Counted from the first letter of the stretch, positions 8,833 to 17,796 are shown. The stretch is 64,000 bases of DNA from SbD1 sp049300095 (GCA_049300095.1 JBAQYM010000202.1:13493-77492), one strand, 5' to 3'. The notes: generated by a model not told the origin, from the letters alone. A program made the numbers and translations.

Positions 8833-9177
8833 ATGCCTAAGCGCATAGCCGTTGTGAACGGGGACAATGAGGAGCGCGCTCAACTGTGCGCGGCCCTTCG
8901 CATGCGGGGTTTCCACGCGGATGGTTTTTCATCGCTTGTGGAGTTTGAGCGGGATGGAAGGGATTTCGCGGTGGTCATATTCGACCTTGCAAGCGTGCTT
9001 GTAACCAACCAGTTGCTGAAGGACTACAGCAAGGCCATGCCGGGCCTTCGTATGATTGCCATATCCGGTCGCACTCTTCACCCTGAACTCAGGGAATCCA
9101 TGGCCACATGTCTTACCGCCTGTCTCACGAAACCCGTCGATCTGAACGAACTGGTTTATTTGTTGAACGGAATATGA
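8833..9177 (+). CDS. Stand-alone receiver-domain-like protein
   Basis: I chose ATG 8833, behind GGAGAAAGAA; an earlier codon at 8800 would lie upstream of the predicted transcription start. The 114 residues have the CheY fold: an acidic pocket near VVNGDNEE, the possible phospho-acceptor Asp in VVIFDLASV, the conserved switch residue region IAISGRT, and the lysine of CLTKPVDLNELVYLL. The acidic pocket is degenerate (GDNEE in place of the usual DD pair), so phosphorylation is uncertain. No output domain is present. It is the first gene after the sigma-54 promoter and may tune the operon or its sensor. Confidence 0.72.
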   Translation: MPKRIAVVNGDNEERAQLCAALRMRGFHADGFSSLVEFERDGRDFAVVIFDLASVLVTNQLLKDYSKAMPGLRMIAISGRTLHPELRESMATCLTACLTKPVDLNELVYLLNGI

Positions 9178-9257
9178 GTGAAAAAGTCGCTGTTCAGTAG
9201 GAGCAAAGTTTAAGTGTCTTGGACTCGGAATTCGACACCGGGAAAGGATGGTCGCTC

Positions 9258-10010
9258 ATGAGCATAGATTTACCTTTGGAAGATCACCTGATCAGGATGC
9301 AGCGGGACCTAAAGAGGGCACAGACCAAGAATCCCGCCGACATAAAATGGACGATGGTGATTGATCTGGCCAAGTGCATCGGATGCCATGCGTGCACATT
9401 GGGCTGCGTGGCTGAAAACAAATTACCACCCGGAGTGGTCTATCGCCCCGTGATCGAGGAGGAAATCGGAAAATATCCCGACGTGAGGCGGCGCTTCTTG
9501 CCGAGGCCCTGCATGCAATGTCAGAACCCCCCGTGCACCAAAGTCTGTCCCGTCTCGGCAACTCACAGGAATGAGCAGGGCGTGGTCGTCGTCGACTACA
9601 ACCGTTGCATAGGATGCCGATACTGTCTGGTAGCCTGTCCCTACTCTGCCCGCACATCGGATTTTGGGGAATACTATACCGGGAAGACACCTGACGTTAC
9701 CGGGAAAATCCTTGGCCGAAAGATGGCGGCCGAGTGCTACGAGGCGCATCCGGCAGCGGAATACGGCAAGAAGTGGCCTGAGCGGGGCAACGGGTCTCCA
9801 ATAGGGAACGCCCGCAAGTGCCATTTCTGCCTGCATAGGCTGGCAGTGGGTATGTTGCCGGCCTGTGTCACGACCTGTGTGGGACGCTCAACTTTGTTTG
9901 GAGACCGAAACGATCCGGAAAGCCTGGTCTACGCTTTGCTCGGCTCACCTCGCATCTATCGCTTGAAGGAAGAATTGGGCACCAAACCCGCTGTTTACTA
10001 TCTCAGTTAA
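9258..10010 (+). CDS. ttrB: TtrB-like four-cluster [4Fe-4S] electron-transfer subunit
   Basis: The 250-residue subunit has four cysteine clusters: CIGCHACTLGC (40-50), CMQCQNPPCTKVC (85-97), CIGCRYCLVAC (117-127) and CHFC...CVTTC (188-207), the pattern of the B subunits of complex iron-sulfur molybdoenzymes (DmsB, PsrB, TtrB). It should pass electrons from the membrane subunit to the molybdenum subunit. It has no Tat signal of its own, so it would be exported together with the A subunit. I prefer ATG 9258 (upstream GGAAAGG); a TTG at 9219 is an alternative. The order B-C-A matches ttrBCA of Salmonella, but the substrate is not certain. Confidence 0.8.
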   Translation: MSIDLPLEDHLIRMQRDLKRAQTKNPADIKWTMVIDLAKCIGCHACTLGCVAENKLPPGVVYRPVIEEEIGKYPDVRRRFLPRPCMQCQNPPCTKVCPVSATHRNEQGVVVVDYNRCIGCRYCLVACPYSARTSDFGEYYTGKTPDVTGKILGRKMAAECYEAHPAAEYGKKWPERGNGSPIGNARKCHFCLHRLAVGMLPACVTTCVGRSTLFGDRNDPESLVYALLGSPRIYRLKEELGTKPAVYYLS

Positions 10011-10025
10011 AGGAAGGATGAAGCC

Positions 10026-11261
10026 ATGACCAAAAGGTCGTTCAACACTCTGCTTGCCGTGGCCATCCTCGGCCTAATTGTCGGCGCCTGGGGAATGGTC
10101 GAGAGGCTGATGCACGGGCTCAACCCGGTGGCTTTCGGCTCCTATGTTCCCTGGGGTCTATGGGTGGCCTTCTACCTGTTTTTCCTGGGGCTTTCAGCCG
10201 GGGCATTTTTGATCGCCACGCTGACATATGTATTCAGGATTAAACGTTTTGACAAAATAGGACGACTCTCGGCTTTTACGGTCCTGATAGCACTCCTTTG
10301 CGAAGTGCTCTTCATAATCATGGACCTCGGCCGGATGTCCCGGATTTACAGGTTTTTCATAACCCCCAGCTTCACTTCGCTGATGACGTGGATGTTCGTG
10401 CTGTTCAACGCCATGCTCGTCATCTACGCTCTCAAGACCTTCTTCCTCATTAGAGAGGACCTCGTACTCTGGGCAAATGACAAGAACAGGAACGGCAATG
10501 GCTTCTACCGCTTCCTCGCCCTTGGAAGAACGAGCTATGGAGAATCGGACCACCTGCGGGATGAGAACCGGGTGCATATTCTCTCCATGATCAGTCTTCC
10601 CGTCGGACTCCTGTTTTACGGCACGAACGGCGCCTTCTTCGCAATTCTGATGAATCGCCCCATCTGGAACAGCGCCCTCACACCGCTCCTTTTCATAATG
10701 GCCGCAATCCTTTCCGGCGGCGCCCTCATCACCTTTCTCACCCATATGTTCATGCGAGATGACGAACTGGTCACTTCTCTCGGGCGCACGATTCTTTTTG
10801 TGCTCATCGTCTACCTATTCCTCGAAGCGTTGCAGTTTTTCGTCGGATATCAGACCGGGGTCACCAACGTTGTGGCAACCCTCGACCTGATCATCTCGGG
10901 ACCTTACTGGTGGACCTTTTGGCTTGTTCATCTCCTGATCGGAAGCCTCGTCCCCCTGTTTCTTTTCATCGGACGCCCAAATGATTCAAAGACTGTTGCC
11001 TGGGCGTGCTTTCTCATTGTGATCACCTTTATTGCCGTACGGATGAATTTCGTGGTTCCCGACCTGGCCGTCTACAAGTTGGAGGGCCTGGAGAACACCT
11101 TCTACCATGCTCGGTTACGGACCCAGTACACGCCCAATTTGAACGAATGGCTGGTGAGCCTCTGGATCGTGTCGCTTGGACTTGTCGCCTTCCTTCTGGG
11201 GGCGCGGTGGCTGCCGGTGATCTCTTCTCGGAGAGGAGGAATGGAACATGCCAGGTATTAG
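10026..11261 (+). CDS. ttrC: TtrC/NrfD-like polytopic quinol-oxidising subunit
   Basis: The 411-residue membrane protein has about nine or ten helices and the NrfD/PsrC features: GSYVPWGLWVAFYLFFLGLSAGAF near the N-terminus, DLGRM after the third helix, and a C-terminal W-x-S helix. Subunits of this family anchor molybdoenzymes in the membrane and take electrons from menaquinol or ubiquinol. It follows the Fe-S subunit by 15 bases and overlaps the catalytic subunit gene by 14, so the three are translated together. It could equally serve another CISM enzyme such as a polysulfide reductase. Confidence 0.8.
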   Translation: MTKRSFNTLLAVAILGLIVGAWGMVERLMHGLNPVAFGSYVPWGLWVAFYLFFLGLSAGAFLIATLTYVFRIKRFDKIGRLSAFTVLIALLCEVLFIIMDLGRMSRIYRFFITPSFTSLMTWMFVLFNAMLVIYALKTFFLIREDLVLWANDKNRNGNGFYRFLALGRTSYGESDHLRDENRVHILSMISLPVGLLFYGTNGAFFAILMNRPIWNSALTPLLFIMAAILSGGALITFLTHMFMRDDELVTSLGRTILFVLIVYLFLEALQFFVGYQTGVTNVVATLDLIISGPYWWTFWLVHLLIGSLVPLFLFIGRPNDSKTVAWACFLIVITFIAVRMNFVVPDLAVYKLEGLENTFYHARLRTQYTPNLNEWLVSLWIVSLGLVAFLLGARWLPVISSRRGGMEHARY

Positions 11262-14200
11262 CTCGGAAAAAAAGGAGAAATACCCTTTGAAGATGGAAAT
11301 GAAACGACGCGAGTTCCTAAAGTGTTCGGCGCTCTTCGGAGGGTCCCTTGCCGCTGTGACCACTCTGGGGCGCTCTGTTGATGGTGATGGGAGCGACTCC
11401 GCATGGGCAGGTGCAAACGCGGTCGGCATGTCAGAGAACGCCTATTTGCATCACCTTCCCGAGAACCAGCTCATGTCCGTCTGCCAGCAGTGCAACACCA
11501 ACTGCGGCATGAAGGTGAAGATGGAGAATGGCATGGTTGCCAAGATCGACGGCAATCCATACAGCCCGTGGACTCTCACGCCCAATATCGCCTACAACAC
11601 GCCGCTTTCGGAGGCCGCGGTGATAGAAGGGGCGCTCTGCCCGAAAGGGCAGGCGGGAATCCAGGCGCTCTATGACCCTTACCGAATCGTTAAAGTCCTC
11701 AAGCGGGCCGGTAAACGCGGTGATAACAAATGGAAGACCATCGGTTTCGAACAGGCCATAAAGGAGATTGTCGAAGGAGGCGATCTTTTCGGCGAAGGCA
11801 AGGTCGACGGTCTCAAGGACATCTGCACTCTCAAAGACCCCAAGGTCGCTTCGGCCCTCGCGGAAGACGCCGCGCAGGTTGCGGCGAAAAAGATGACCCT
11901 GGCGGCTTTCAAAGAGAAGCATGCCGACAATCTCAAGTATCTCATCGATCCGGACCACCCCGATCTGGGCCCGAAGAACAACCAGTTCTGCCTCAACTGG
12001 GGCCGCCTGAAGGGAGGGCGCGCCGAGATGCTGAAGCGTTTGGTGAACAACGCTCTCGGGTCGGTGAATACCCACGGGCATACGACTGTTTGCCAAGGCT
12101 CTCTTTATTTTACCTGCAAGGCGATGAGCGACCAGTATGTGGAAGGGAAATTCTCCGGTGGCAGCAAGTTTTACTGGCAGGCCGATCTCGGCAATGCCGA
12201 GTTCGTGCTCTTCGTTGGGGCGAACCCCTACGAGGCAAACTACGGCCCGCCCTGGCGAGCCCAGAAAATCACCGAAGGTCTGGTCGGCGGAAGACTCAAA
12301 ATCGCGGTCGTTGACCCGCGCTGCTCGAAGACCGCATCGCGCGCGTGGAAGTGGCTCCCCGTGAACCCGAACGGCGTGGGGGCGCTCGCCATGGCGATAA
12401 TCCACTGGATCATCGAAAACAAGCGATATGACGCCAAATACCTTGCCAACGCAAACAAGGCCGCCGCAACGGCCAAGGGTGAACCCACATGGACTCAAGC
12501 CGCATGGCTGGTGAAAGTCGGCTCGGATGGGACACCCCTCACCTTCCTGCGCGGTTCCGAAATCGGTCTTCCGACGGAAAAGCGCACGAACAAGGCCGGC
12601 GCGGAATGGACTTTCGATCCTTTCCTGGTGCGAAGAGGCGATCAGTTCGTTCCTTTTGATCCCAATGACGAAAAGACGCCGGTTGAAGGCGATTTGCTGG
12701 TCGATGCCGACGCAAACGGGACCAGGGTAAAAAGCGTTCTCCAGATCTACCGCGAAACGGCAGGCGAGAAAAAGCTTCCCGAATGGGCTGAAATAACTGG
12801 ACTTAAAGAATCGGACATCGTTGAAGTCGCGCGGGAACTCACCAGTCATGGAAGGAAAGCCGTCGTCGACGTGCATCGTGGGGTCTCCCAGCATACCTCG
12901 GGATTCTACAATGTGCTTGCATGGATGCTTGTAAATGTGCTCATCGGCAACCACGATTATGCGGGTGGCCTCGCAAAAGCGACTACATTCAACATAGTTG
13001 GGGACAAGGAGGGAAAACCCTTCGATACGAGCAAGCAGGGCGGCAAGTTGAAGAGCTTCGGCATCTCGATTATCAGACACGAGGCCTCTTATGATAAGTC
13101 GACGATCTTTGAAGGATATCCTTCCAAAAGAGTGTGGTATCCCTTCTGCAGCGACATCTACCAGGAGGTGATTCCCAGCATGGGAGACGCCTATCCGTAC
13201 CCCATCAAGGCCCTGCTCCTCTACATGGGAACGCCGATCTACTCCCTGCCCGCGGGTCATAAGCTGATCGAAATCCTCTCCGATCCCAAGAAAATCCCGC
13301 TGGTGATCGTTTCTGATATCGTTGTCGGTGAAACCAGCATGTACGCTGATTATATTTTCCCCGACCTCACTTACCTGGAAAGATGGGAATTCTCCGGCTC
13401 CCATCCATCCGTTACGCCGAAGGTAGGCCCGATCCGCCAGCCGGTCGCGGCGCCGCTAACGGATACGGTGACGGTATTCGGGGAAAAGATGCCGCTCTCG
13501 CTGGAATCTCTTCTGCTCGGACTCGCCCAGGAAATGAAGCTTCCCGGATTTGGCGAAAACGCCTTCGGTCCGGGTCTTCATCTGAAGCGGGAAGAGGACA
13601 TGTACCTGCGGATGGTTGCAAATATCGCGTTCGGCGACAAGCCCGACGGGTCCGAAAAAGTTCCCGCCGCAAGTCAGGAGGAGATAAGGATATTCGAACA
13701 GGCGAGGAGGCATCTTCCCTCCACCGTCTTCGATGCCAACCGGTGGAAGGCTGTTGTCGGCGAAACGCTCTGGCCTCACGTGGTCTATGTGTTGAATCGT
13801 GGCGGCCGGTTCCAGGGCTATGAGCAGGCATATAAAGACAATCAGCTTGCAAATAAATACGGCAAAATGATCGGGATATATTTCGACCGGTTGGTCACCG
13901 CCAAACACTCTATGACCGGGATGCCCTATGTGGGTCACGCCCATTACATCGAAGGGCCGCGCGATTGCTCCGGGAACCTGTTGGACGATAAGACGCGGGG
14001 GTATGACATGACCCTCATCACTTACAAGACGATCACCCAGACCAAGAGCCGGACTTATGGCAACTATTGGCTTCAGGCACTCGAACCTCAGAACTACATC
14101 GAGATCGCCGTGAGCGATGCCAGGCGCCTTGGACTCGTGGAGGGCGACCGGGCAAAACTTGTTTCCGCCAGCAATCCCGACGGAGTATGGGACTTTGGGA

Positions 14201-14478
14201 ACGGGAAGAAAAAACCGATGATCGCCCGGGTTCGCATCCTGGAGGGTATCAGGCCGGGAGTGGTCGCATTTTCGCTCGGCTTTGGGCATTGGGCCTATGG
14301 GTCCTCGGACCTGGCGATCGACGGTGTGGCTATACCGGGAGACTCTCGCAGGGCTACCGGCATGCACGGAAACGCGGCCATGCGGGTCGATCCGGTTCTG
14401 AAAAATACCGGGCTCGTGGATACGGTTGGCGGCAGCGCTGTTTTTTATCAGAGCCAGGTAAAGGTCGTTAAGGTTTGA
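11248..14478 (+). CDS. ttrA: TtrA-like periplasmic molybdopterin oxidoreductase, catalytic subunit
   Basis: The 1076-residue protein begins with a Tat signal (KRREFLKCSALFGGSLAAV, residues 19-37), so the enzyme works outside the cytoplasmic membrane. An FS0 [4Fe-4S] site is formed by C79, C82, C86 and C131 (CQQCNTNC...LCPKGQ). The THGHTTVCQGSL segment places a cysteine (C282) where the molybdenum ligand is expected. Later motifs include FVGANPYEANYG, ADYIFPDLTYLERWEF and the C-terminal molydopterin-dinucleotide domain. Length and gene order fit the tetrathionate reductase branch, but related enzymes use other sulfur, selenium or arsenic oxyanions. The start may be 11248 (GAGGAGG upstream) or 11293. 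Confidence 0.82.
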   Translation: MPGISSEKKEKYPLKMEMKRREFLKCSALFGGSLAAVTTLGRSVDGDGSDSAWAGANAVGMSENAYLHHLPENQLMSVCQQCNTNCGMKVKMENGMVAKIDGNPYSPWTLTPNIAYNTPLSEAAVIEGALCPKGQAGIQALYDPYRIVKVLKRAGKRGDNKWKTIGFEQAIKEIVEGGDLFGEGKVDGLKDICTLKDPKVASALAEDAAQVAAKKMTLAAFKEKHADNLKYLIDPDHPDLGPKNNQFCLNWGRLKGGRAEMLKRLVNNALGSVNTHGHTTVCQGSLYFTCKAMSDQYVEGKFSGGSKFYWQADLGNAEFVLFVGANPYEANYGPPWRAQKITEGLVGGRLKIAVVDPRCSKTASRAWKWLPVNPNGVGALAMAIIHWIIENKRYDAKYLANANKAAATAKGEPTWTQAAWLVKVGSDGTPLTFLRGSEIGLPTEKRTNKAGAEWTFDPFLVRRGDQFVPFDPNDEKTPVEGDLLVDADANGTRVKSVLQIYRETAGEKKLPEWAEITGLKESDIVEVARELTSHGRKAVVDVHRGVSQHTSGFYNVLAWMLVNVLIGNHDYAGGLAKATTFNIVGDKEGKPFDTSKQGGKLKSFGISIIRHEASYDKSTIFEGYPSKRVWYPFCSDIYQEVIPSMGDAYPYPIKALLLYMGTPIYSLPAGHKLIEILSDPKKIPLVIVSDIVVGETSMYADYIFPDLTYLERWEFSGSHPSVTPKVGPIRQPVAAPLTDTVTVFGEKMPLSLESLLLGLAQEMKLPGFGENAFGPGLHLKREEDMYLRMVANIAFGDKPDGSEKVPAASQEEIRIFEQARRHLPSTVFDANRWKAVVGETLWPHVVYVLNRGGRFQGYEQAYKDNQLANKYGKMIGIYFDRLVTAKHSMTGMPYVGHAHYIEGPRDCSGNLLDDKTRGYDMTLITYKTITQTKSRTYGNYWLQALEPQNYIEIAVSDARRLGLVEGDRAKLVSASNPDGVWDFGNGKKKPMIARVRILEGIRPGVVAFSLGFGHWAYGSSDLAIDGVAIPGDSRRATGMHGNAAMRVDPVLKNTGLVDTVGGSAVFYQSQVKVVKV

Positions 14479-14516
14479 GCCTGAATGAAGTTTCGCTAAA
14501 GCAAGGAGAAGCCTCG

Positions 14517-15119
14517 ATGCCGGATCAGGTCAGGGTGTGCGGAAGGTCCATGGAGGAATTTCTGGACATGATCGAGAAATTCCACGGGTGGAGAGCTCCC
14601 GGGCTCGTTATCGGCGGATTCATGGTCGATTGGGCACAGGAACTGATAGGCCCGGGCATCGAGGCCGACGCCTTCGTTGAGACTTGCCATTGCTTGCCGG
14701 ATGCCGTCCAGCTTTTTACTCCCTGCACATACGGCAACGGTTGGATGAAGGTCCTGGACTGGGACAAGTTCGCGCTCAGCCTCTACGACAAGAAGACGCT
14801 GGACGGGTTCAGGGTCTGGTTTGACCTGGAGAAGGCCCGCTCGTATCCCAATATCCACAACTGGTACATGCGTCTTGTACCAAAAAAATCCTTGCCCCTG
14901 GAAGTGTTGCTCGATGACATCATCGCGGCCGGAAGGTCGATGCTCTCCAGCTCACCAGTGCGAGTCACCCAACTGCATGGCAAGAAAAAAAAGGGAGAAA
15001 TAGCCGTCTGCTCCGGTTGCGGTGAAGCTTACCCCACCCGGCAAGGTGGGAGGTGCCTTGCGTGTCGGGGGAAGGGGTATTATGACATTGGTCAATATCT
15101 CCCCAACGTGAGGTCTTGA
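14517..15119 (+). CDS. FmdE-family protein with C-terminal zinc finger
   Basis: The 200-residue protein resembles FmdE (PF02663), named for a subunit found with formylmethanofuran dehydrogenase. It has the family's HG motif (IEKFHGWRAPGLVIGG), the cysteine sites ETCHCLPDAVQ and TPCTYGNGWMKV, and a C-terminal zinc ribbon CSGCGEAY...CLAC. In sulfate reducers and syntrophs FmdE-like proteins often accompany molybdoenzyme operons and are thought to help in cofactor handling; the exact role is unproven. ATG 14517 follows AAGGAGAA. The next gene begins one base after its stop. Confidence 0.78.
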   Translation: MPDQVRVCGRSMEEFLDMIEKFHGWRAPGLVIGGFMVDWAQELIGPGIEADAFVETCHCLPDAVQLFTPCTYGNGWMKVLDWDKFALSLYDKKTLDGFRVWFDLEKARSYPNIHNWYMRLVPKKSLPLEVLLDDIIAAGRSMLSSSPVRVTQLHGKKKKGEIAVCSGCGEAYPTRQGGRCLACRGKGYYDIGQYLPNVRS

Positions 15120-15120
15120 G

Positions 15121-16155
15121 ATGGGCCAGGCAAAGGTAAAAGTCGAAGACGCCATCGGAATGGTTCTCGCCCACGATATAACCGAGATTCGACGCGGCGA
15201 ATTCAAGGGCGCGGCCTTCAGGAAGGGCCATAAAATACGGGAAGCCGATATCTGCCATTTGCAGAGGCTTGGGAAAAATCATCTCTACGTCCTGAGAATC
15301 GAAGAGGGCTATCTTCACGAAAACGATGCCGCCATCGCGCTTGCCGATGCACTCAGCGGAGACGGGGTCACCTGGAAAGACGAACCGAGGGAAGGAAAAA
15401 TCTCGCTTCTGGCGGCTGCGGACGGCCTCTTCAAGGTGGACGCGGATGCACTGACCGGGATTAACATGCTGGAAGAGGTGATGTGCGCAACCCGGCACAC
15501 CAATTTCCCGGTAAAGCGGGGCGATGTGGTGGCGGCGGTCCGTGCAATTCCGCTCGTGATCCGCTCTGAGATAATTGACGAGGCAGTCAGGATATCAGAG
15601 GCTCATGGCGCGGTCCTCAGTGTGAAACCGATTAGGAAGGCTCGGGCGGGCATAGTCATCACCGGCAACGAGGTTTATTCCCGATTGATCGAGGACCAGT
15701 TCGAACCGATACTGCGCGGGAAGATGGCTCGAATAGGCTCGGATGTCATGGGTGTTGTGTTCACGCCTGATGATCCCGAGCATATAGAGCGGGAAATCAG
15801 GAATCTGCTCACCAATGGGGCGGACCTCCTCCTTGTCACCGGAGGCATGTCGGTCGACCCGGACGATGTCACACGGCAAGCAATTGCCCGGGCCGGGGCG
15901 AAGGAATTTCTGTATGGGGCCCCGGTGCTGCCGGGTGCAATGTTTATGACTTCATTTATTGGAGATGTCCCGGTCCTCGGCATTCCCGCTTGCGGGCTCT
16001 ATCATGAAGCAACCATCTTCGATCTGATTCTGCCCAGGGTCCTTGCAGGTGAGCGTCTCACCCGCAAGGACATCGCGGAACTCGGTCATGGCGGTTTGTG
16101 CCTGCACTGTGCCGAGTGCCGGTATCCCGTCTGCCCGTTTGGAAAGGGACACTAA
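15121..16155 (+). CDS. Molybdopterin-binding (MoCF domain) protein, MoeA-like
   Basis: The 344 residues carry a MoCF_biosynth domain (about 175-320) with AGIVITGNEVYSRLIED and LLLVTGGMSVDPDD, as in MoeA/MogA/CinA proteins that bind molybdopterin. The N-terminus (VKVEDAIGMVLAHDIT) looks like the start of a MoeA-type protein, but the chain is shorter than MoeA (about 400) and ends in a cysteine-rich tail (CLHCAECRYPVCPFG). As the last gene of the operon, next to FmdE, it probably matures or loads the cofactor of this molybdoenzyme. Its TAA stop is also the left TAA flanking inverted-repeat element copy 2. Confidence 0.82.
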   Translation: MGQAKVKVEDAIGMVLAHDITEIRRGEFKGAAFRKGHKIREADICHLQRLGKNHLYVLRIEEGYLHENDAAIALADALSGDGVTWKDEPREGKISLLAAADGLFKVDADALTGINMLEEVMCATRHTNFPVKRGDVVAAVRAIPLVIRSEIIDEAVRISEAHGAVLSVKPIRKARAGIVITGNEVYSRLIEDQFEPILRGKMARIGSDVMGVVFTPDDPEHIEREIRNLLTNGADLLLVTGGMSVDPDDVTRQAIARAGAKEFLYGAPVLPGAMFMTSFIGDVPVLGIPACGLYHEATIFDLILPRVLAGERLTRKDIAELGHGGLCLHCAECRYPVCPFGKGH

Positions 16156-16474
16156 GAACTTGTCCGTAAATAACTGGTTAGCTGTGAGCACAGCCTTACG
16201 GGCTGGCGCCAATCACAGAAGGACAAATCCCCATGAAACTGAAGTTCGGCTTGGGACGTCAAAATCGTCATTCCCGTAGTGTCTCTGGGCGGGAATCCAG
16301 TGTCTTGCTTTGCGCAACGTATCGAAAAGACACTGGATTCCCGCCCCGAGACACTCAAACAGGGAATGACGATCCGTCGATCCTCAGTTGTATGTGGACT
16401 GCATGGAATTTGAGGTATGCCATTTGGGCAATAGCCCCTAAAAACCCCTACACAGATTATTTACGGACAAGTTC
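16156..16474. mobile_element. MITE-like inverted-repeat element, copy 2
   Basis: The 319-bp unit has near-perfect terminal inverted repeats GAACTTGTCCGTAAATAA and TTATTTACGGACAAGTTC, with TAA on both sides (16153-16155 and 16475-16477). The left TAA is the stop codon of the molybdopterin-binding gene. The interior (about 16264-16373) is the same CGTCATTCCC palindrome as copy 1. Its right half matches copy 3 in reverse orientation. Confidence 0.8.
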
Positions 16475-16477
16475 TAA

Positions 16478-16647
16478 GGGACGTAGAAAATACTACTGTA
16501 CCTTTTTGTTTCTCGCTGCCTCGTTCCCACGCAGGAGCATGGGAACGAGGGCTACTTCGGTAGAGGCACATAAAAATCTGCCCTAAAACGGGACAATGAT
16601 ATTTTCTAGATCCCTTAATACGGCCCAGCCATTAGCCCAGATGACGA
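16478..16647. repeat. Short gap with a CTCGTTCCCA hairpin repeat
   Basis: After the element a short inverted repeat lies at 16519-16550 (CCTCGTTCCCACG and its complement ATGGGAACGAGG around a short loop). This resembles dispersed hairpin repeats seen in many proteobacteria. No gene is seen. Confidence 0.5.
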
Positions 16648-17133
16648 TCAAAGACGGGGCAACACTTTTTCGGCAATGCGGCGGGCAAGTTCGAGATTTT
16701 CCCGTTTGCTCGTGTTTCCCACCGAAATCGTTACATACGCCTCTCCTTTGAGTATGTGCAGACCGGGGGTGCCCCAGCAGGCGTCATCCCCTAATCCCGG
16801 CGCCTTCTCCAAAGGATCGAGCATTGCTTTGGTGGTGTTATAGATTTTCGTGGCAGTTTGTCCATGCTTTCGAATTCCCGGCGCAATATCGGCGGTGCGA
16901 ACAACGGAGATCTGAATGAGCCGCGAAGAAACCGTGGTGTAGAGGCACATCTTCTGCCCCAACGGGTTCTTGGCGTCTTTCTGCTCCGGTCCTTTGACCG
17001 GCTCGCCGACAATTGCTTGCACCTCCTCCCTGGTGATAAGCCCGCATGGGTCGAACGAGGCGGAGGCTTTTGCCGGTCCCCAAATCGCCGTTAACAGGAA
17101 TATCACAACACCGGCTATGAGTTTTTTGTTCAT
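16648..17133 (-). CDS. Small secreted protein, DUF3558-like
   Basis: ATG at 17133 is preceded by CAGGAGGGG and opens with a signal peptide (MNKKLIAGVVIFLLTAIWG, cleavage near KASA). The mature part of about 135 residues begins FDPCGLITREEVQAIVGEPV, a pattern seen in DUF3558-type secreted proteins, and has one cysteine pair that could be a disulfide (KMCLYTT and DDACWG). No function is known. It is alone on the minus strand between element copy 2 and the integrated island. Confidence 0.65.
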   Translation of the reverse strand: MNKKLIAGVVIFLLTAIWGPAKASASFDPCGLITREEVQAIVGEPVKGPEQKDAKNPLGQKMCLYTTVSSRLIQISVVRTADIAPGIRKHGQTATKIYNTTKAMLDPLEKAPGLGDDACWGTPGLHILKGEAYVTISVGNTSKRENLELARRIAEKVLPRL

Positions 17134-17796
17134 GATCCACGCCCCTCCTGAATCATGCGAAACAAACCCATTCGGGTACATAAATGCGTTCATTGATTTG
17201 TTCCCTTTCTGTGGGTTTCGACCGGAATACTGCACCAGGTTGTGTGGCATGCGTCAAAACTGCATTCTCAGGTCGGATGTCGCCTCAAAAACTCCTGGCA
17301 CAAGACCAAAGTCCGCCAAACCATACGATTTCTCAATCACCCATGCAACTGATATGTCAACAAAACGGGTGTTGGCAAATTCACGACACGTCTCCATCCC
17401 CCGAGGTCAAGGCCCTCGCCCTCTTGTCCAGGTTGCGCGGTTCAGGCGAAAGTCGAGCGGTAGTAACGGTTGAGACAAAAACCGATCAGCGAACCTGCCG
17501 CGGATGACGGGGTCGGTTGGTCCGGGCGGATGCAAATTATACCGTCCTTTACCAGCAAGCCTGGTGCGCCGGCAACAGACGTTTCTCGCCTTTTCCCGGC
17601 ACGTAATTCGGGGCCTTGAAGCTGGAAGACCTTTCCATGATCTGTCATCCAGCCTCAAGCCCATTGATTCTGATCTCAAGCCGCCAATCGGATCTTCGTC
17701 CGAGGCAAATCTTCCAAAGCTCCGTCCACCGCGACTCGCAACTGGTTTATCTCATCGGGGATAGCAAAATTGCGGTAAAAATGGTGCTCGAAAATC
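17134..17796. other. Gene-poor stretch before the island
   Basis: It holds the upstream region of the small secreted protein and then no gene I can support: the open frames here are short, overlap one another and have no ribosome-binding site. Confidence 0.45.

Noticed and set aside
11431..13404. A very long open frame (657 codons) antisense to the molybdoenzyme gene
   Set aside because: It mirrors the GC-rich coding strand, has no family motif and no ribosome-binding site, and the sense protein is certain.
16519..16550. The CTCGTTCCCA hairpin read as a terminator of the ttr operon
   Set aside because: It lacks a T-run and lies 360 bases after the last gene, beyond a repeat element; it looks like a dispersed repeat.
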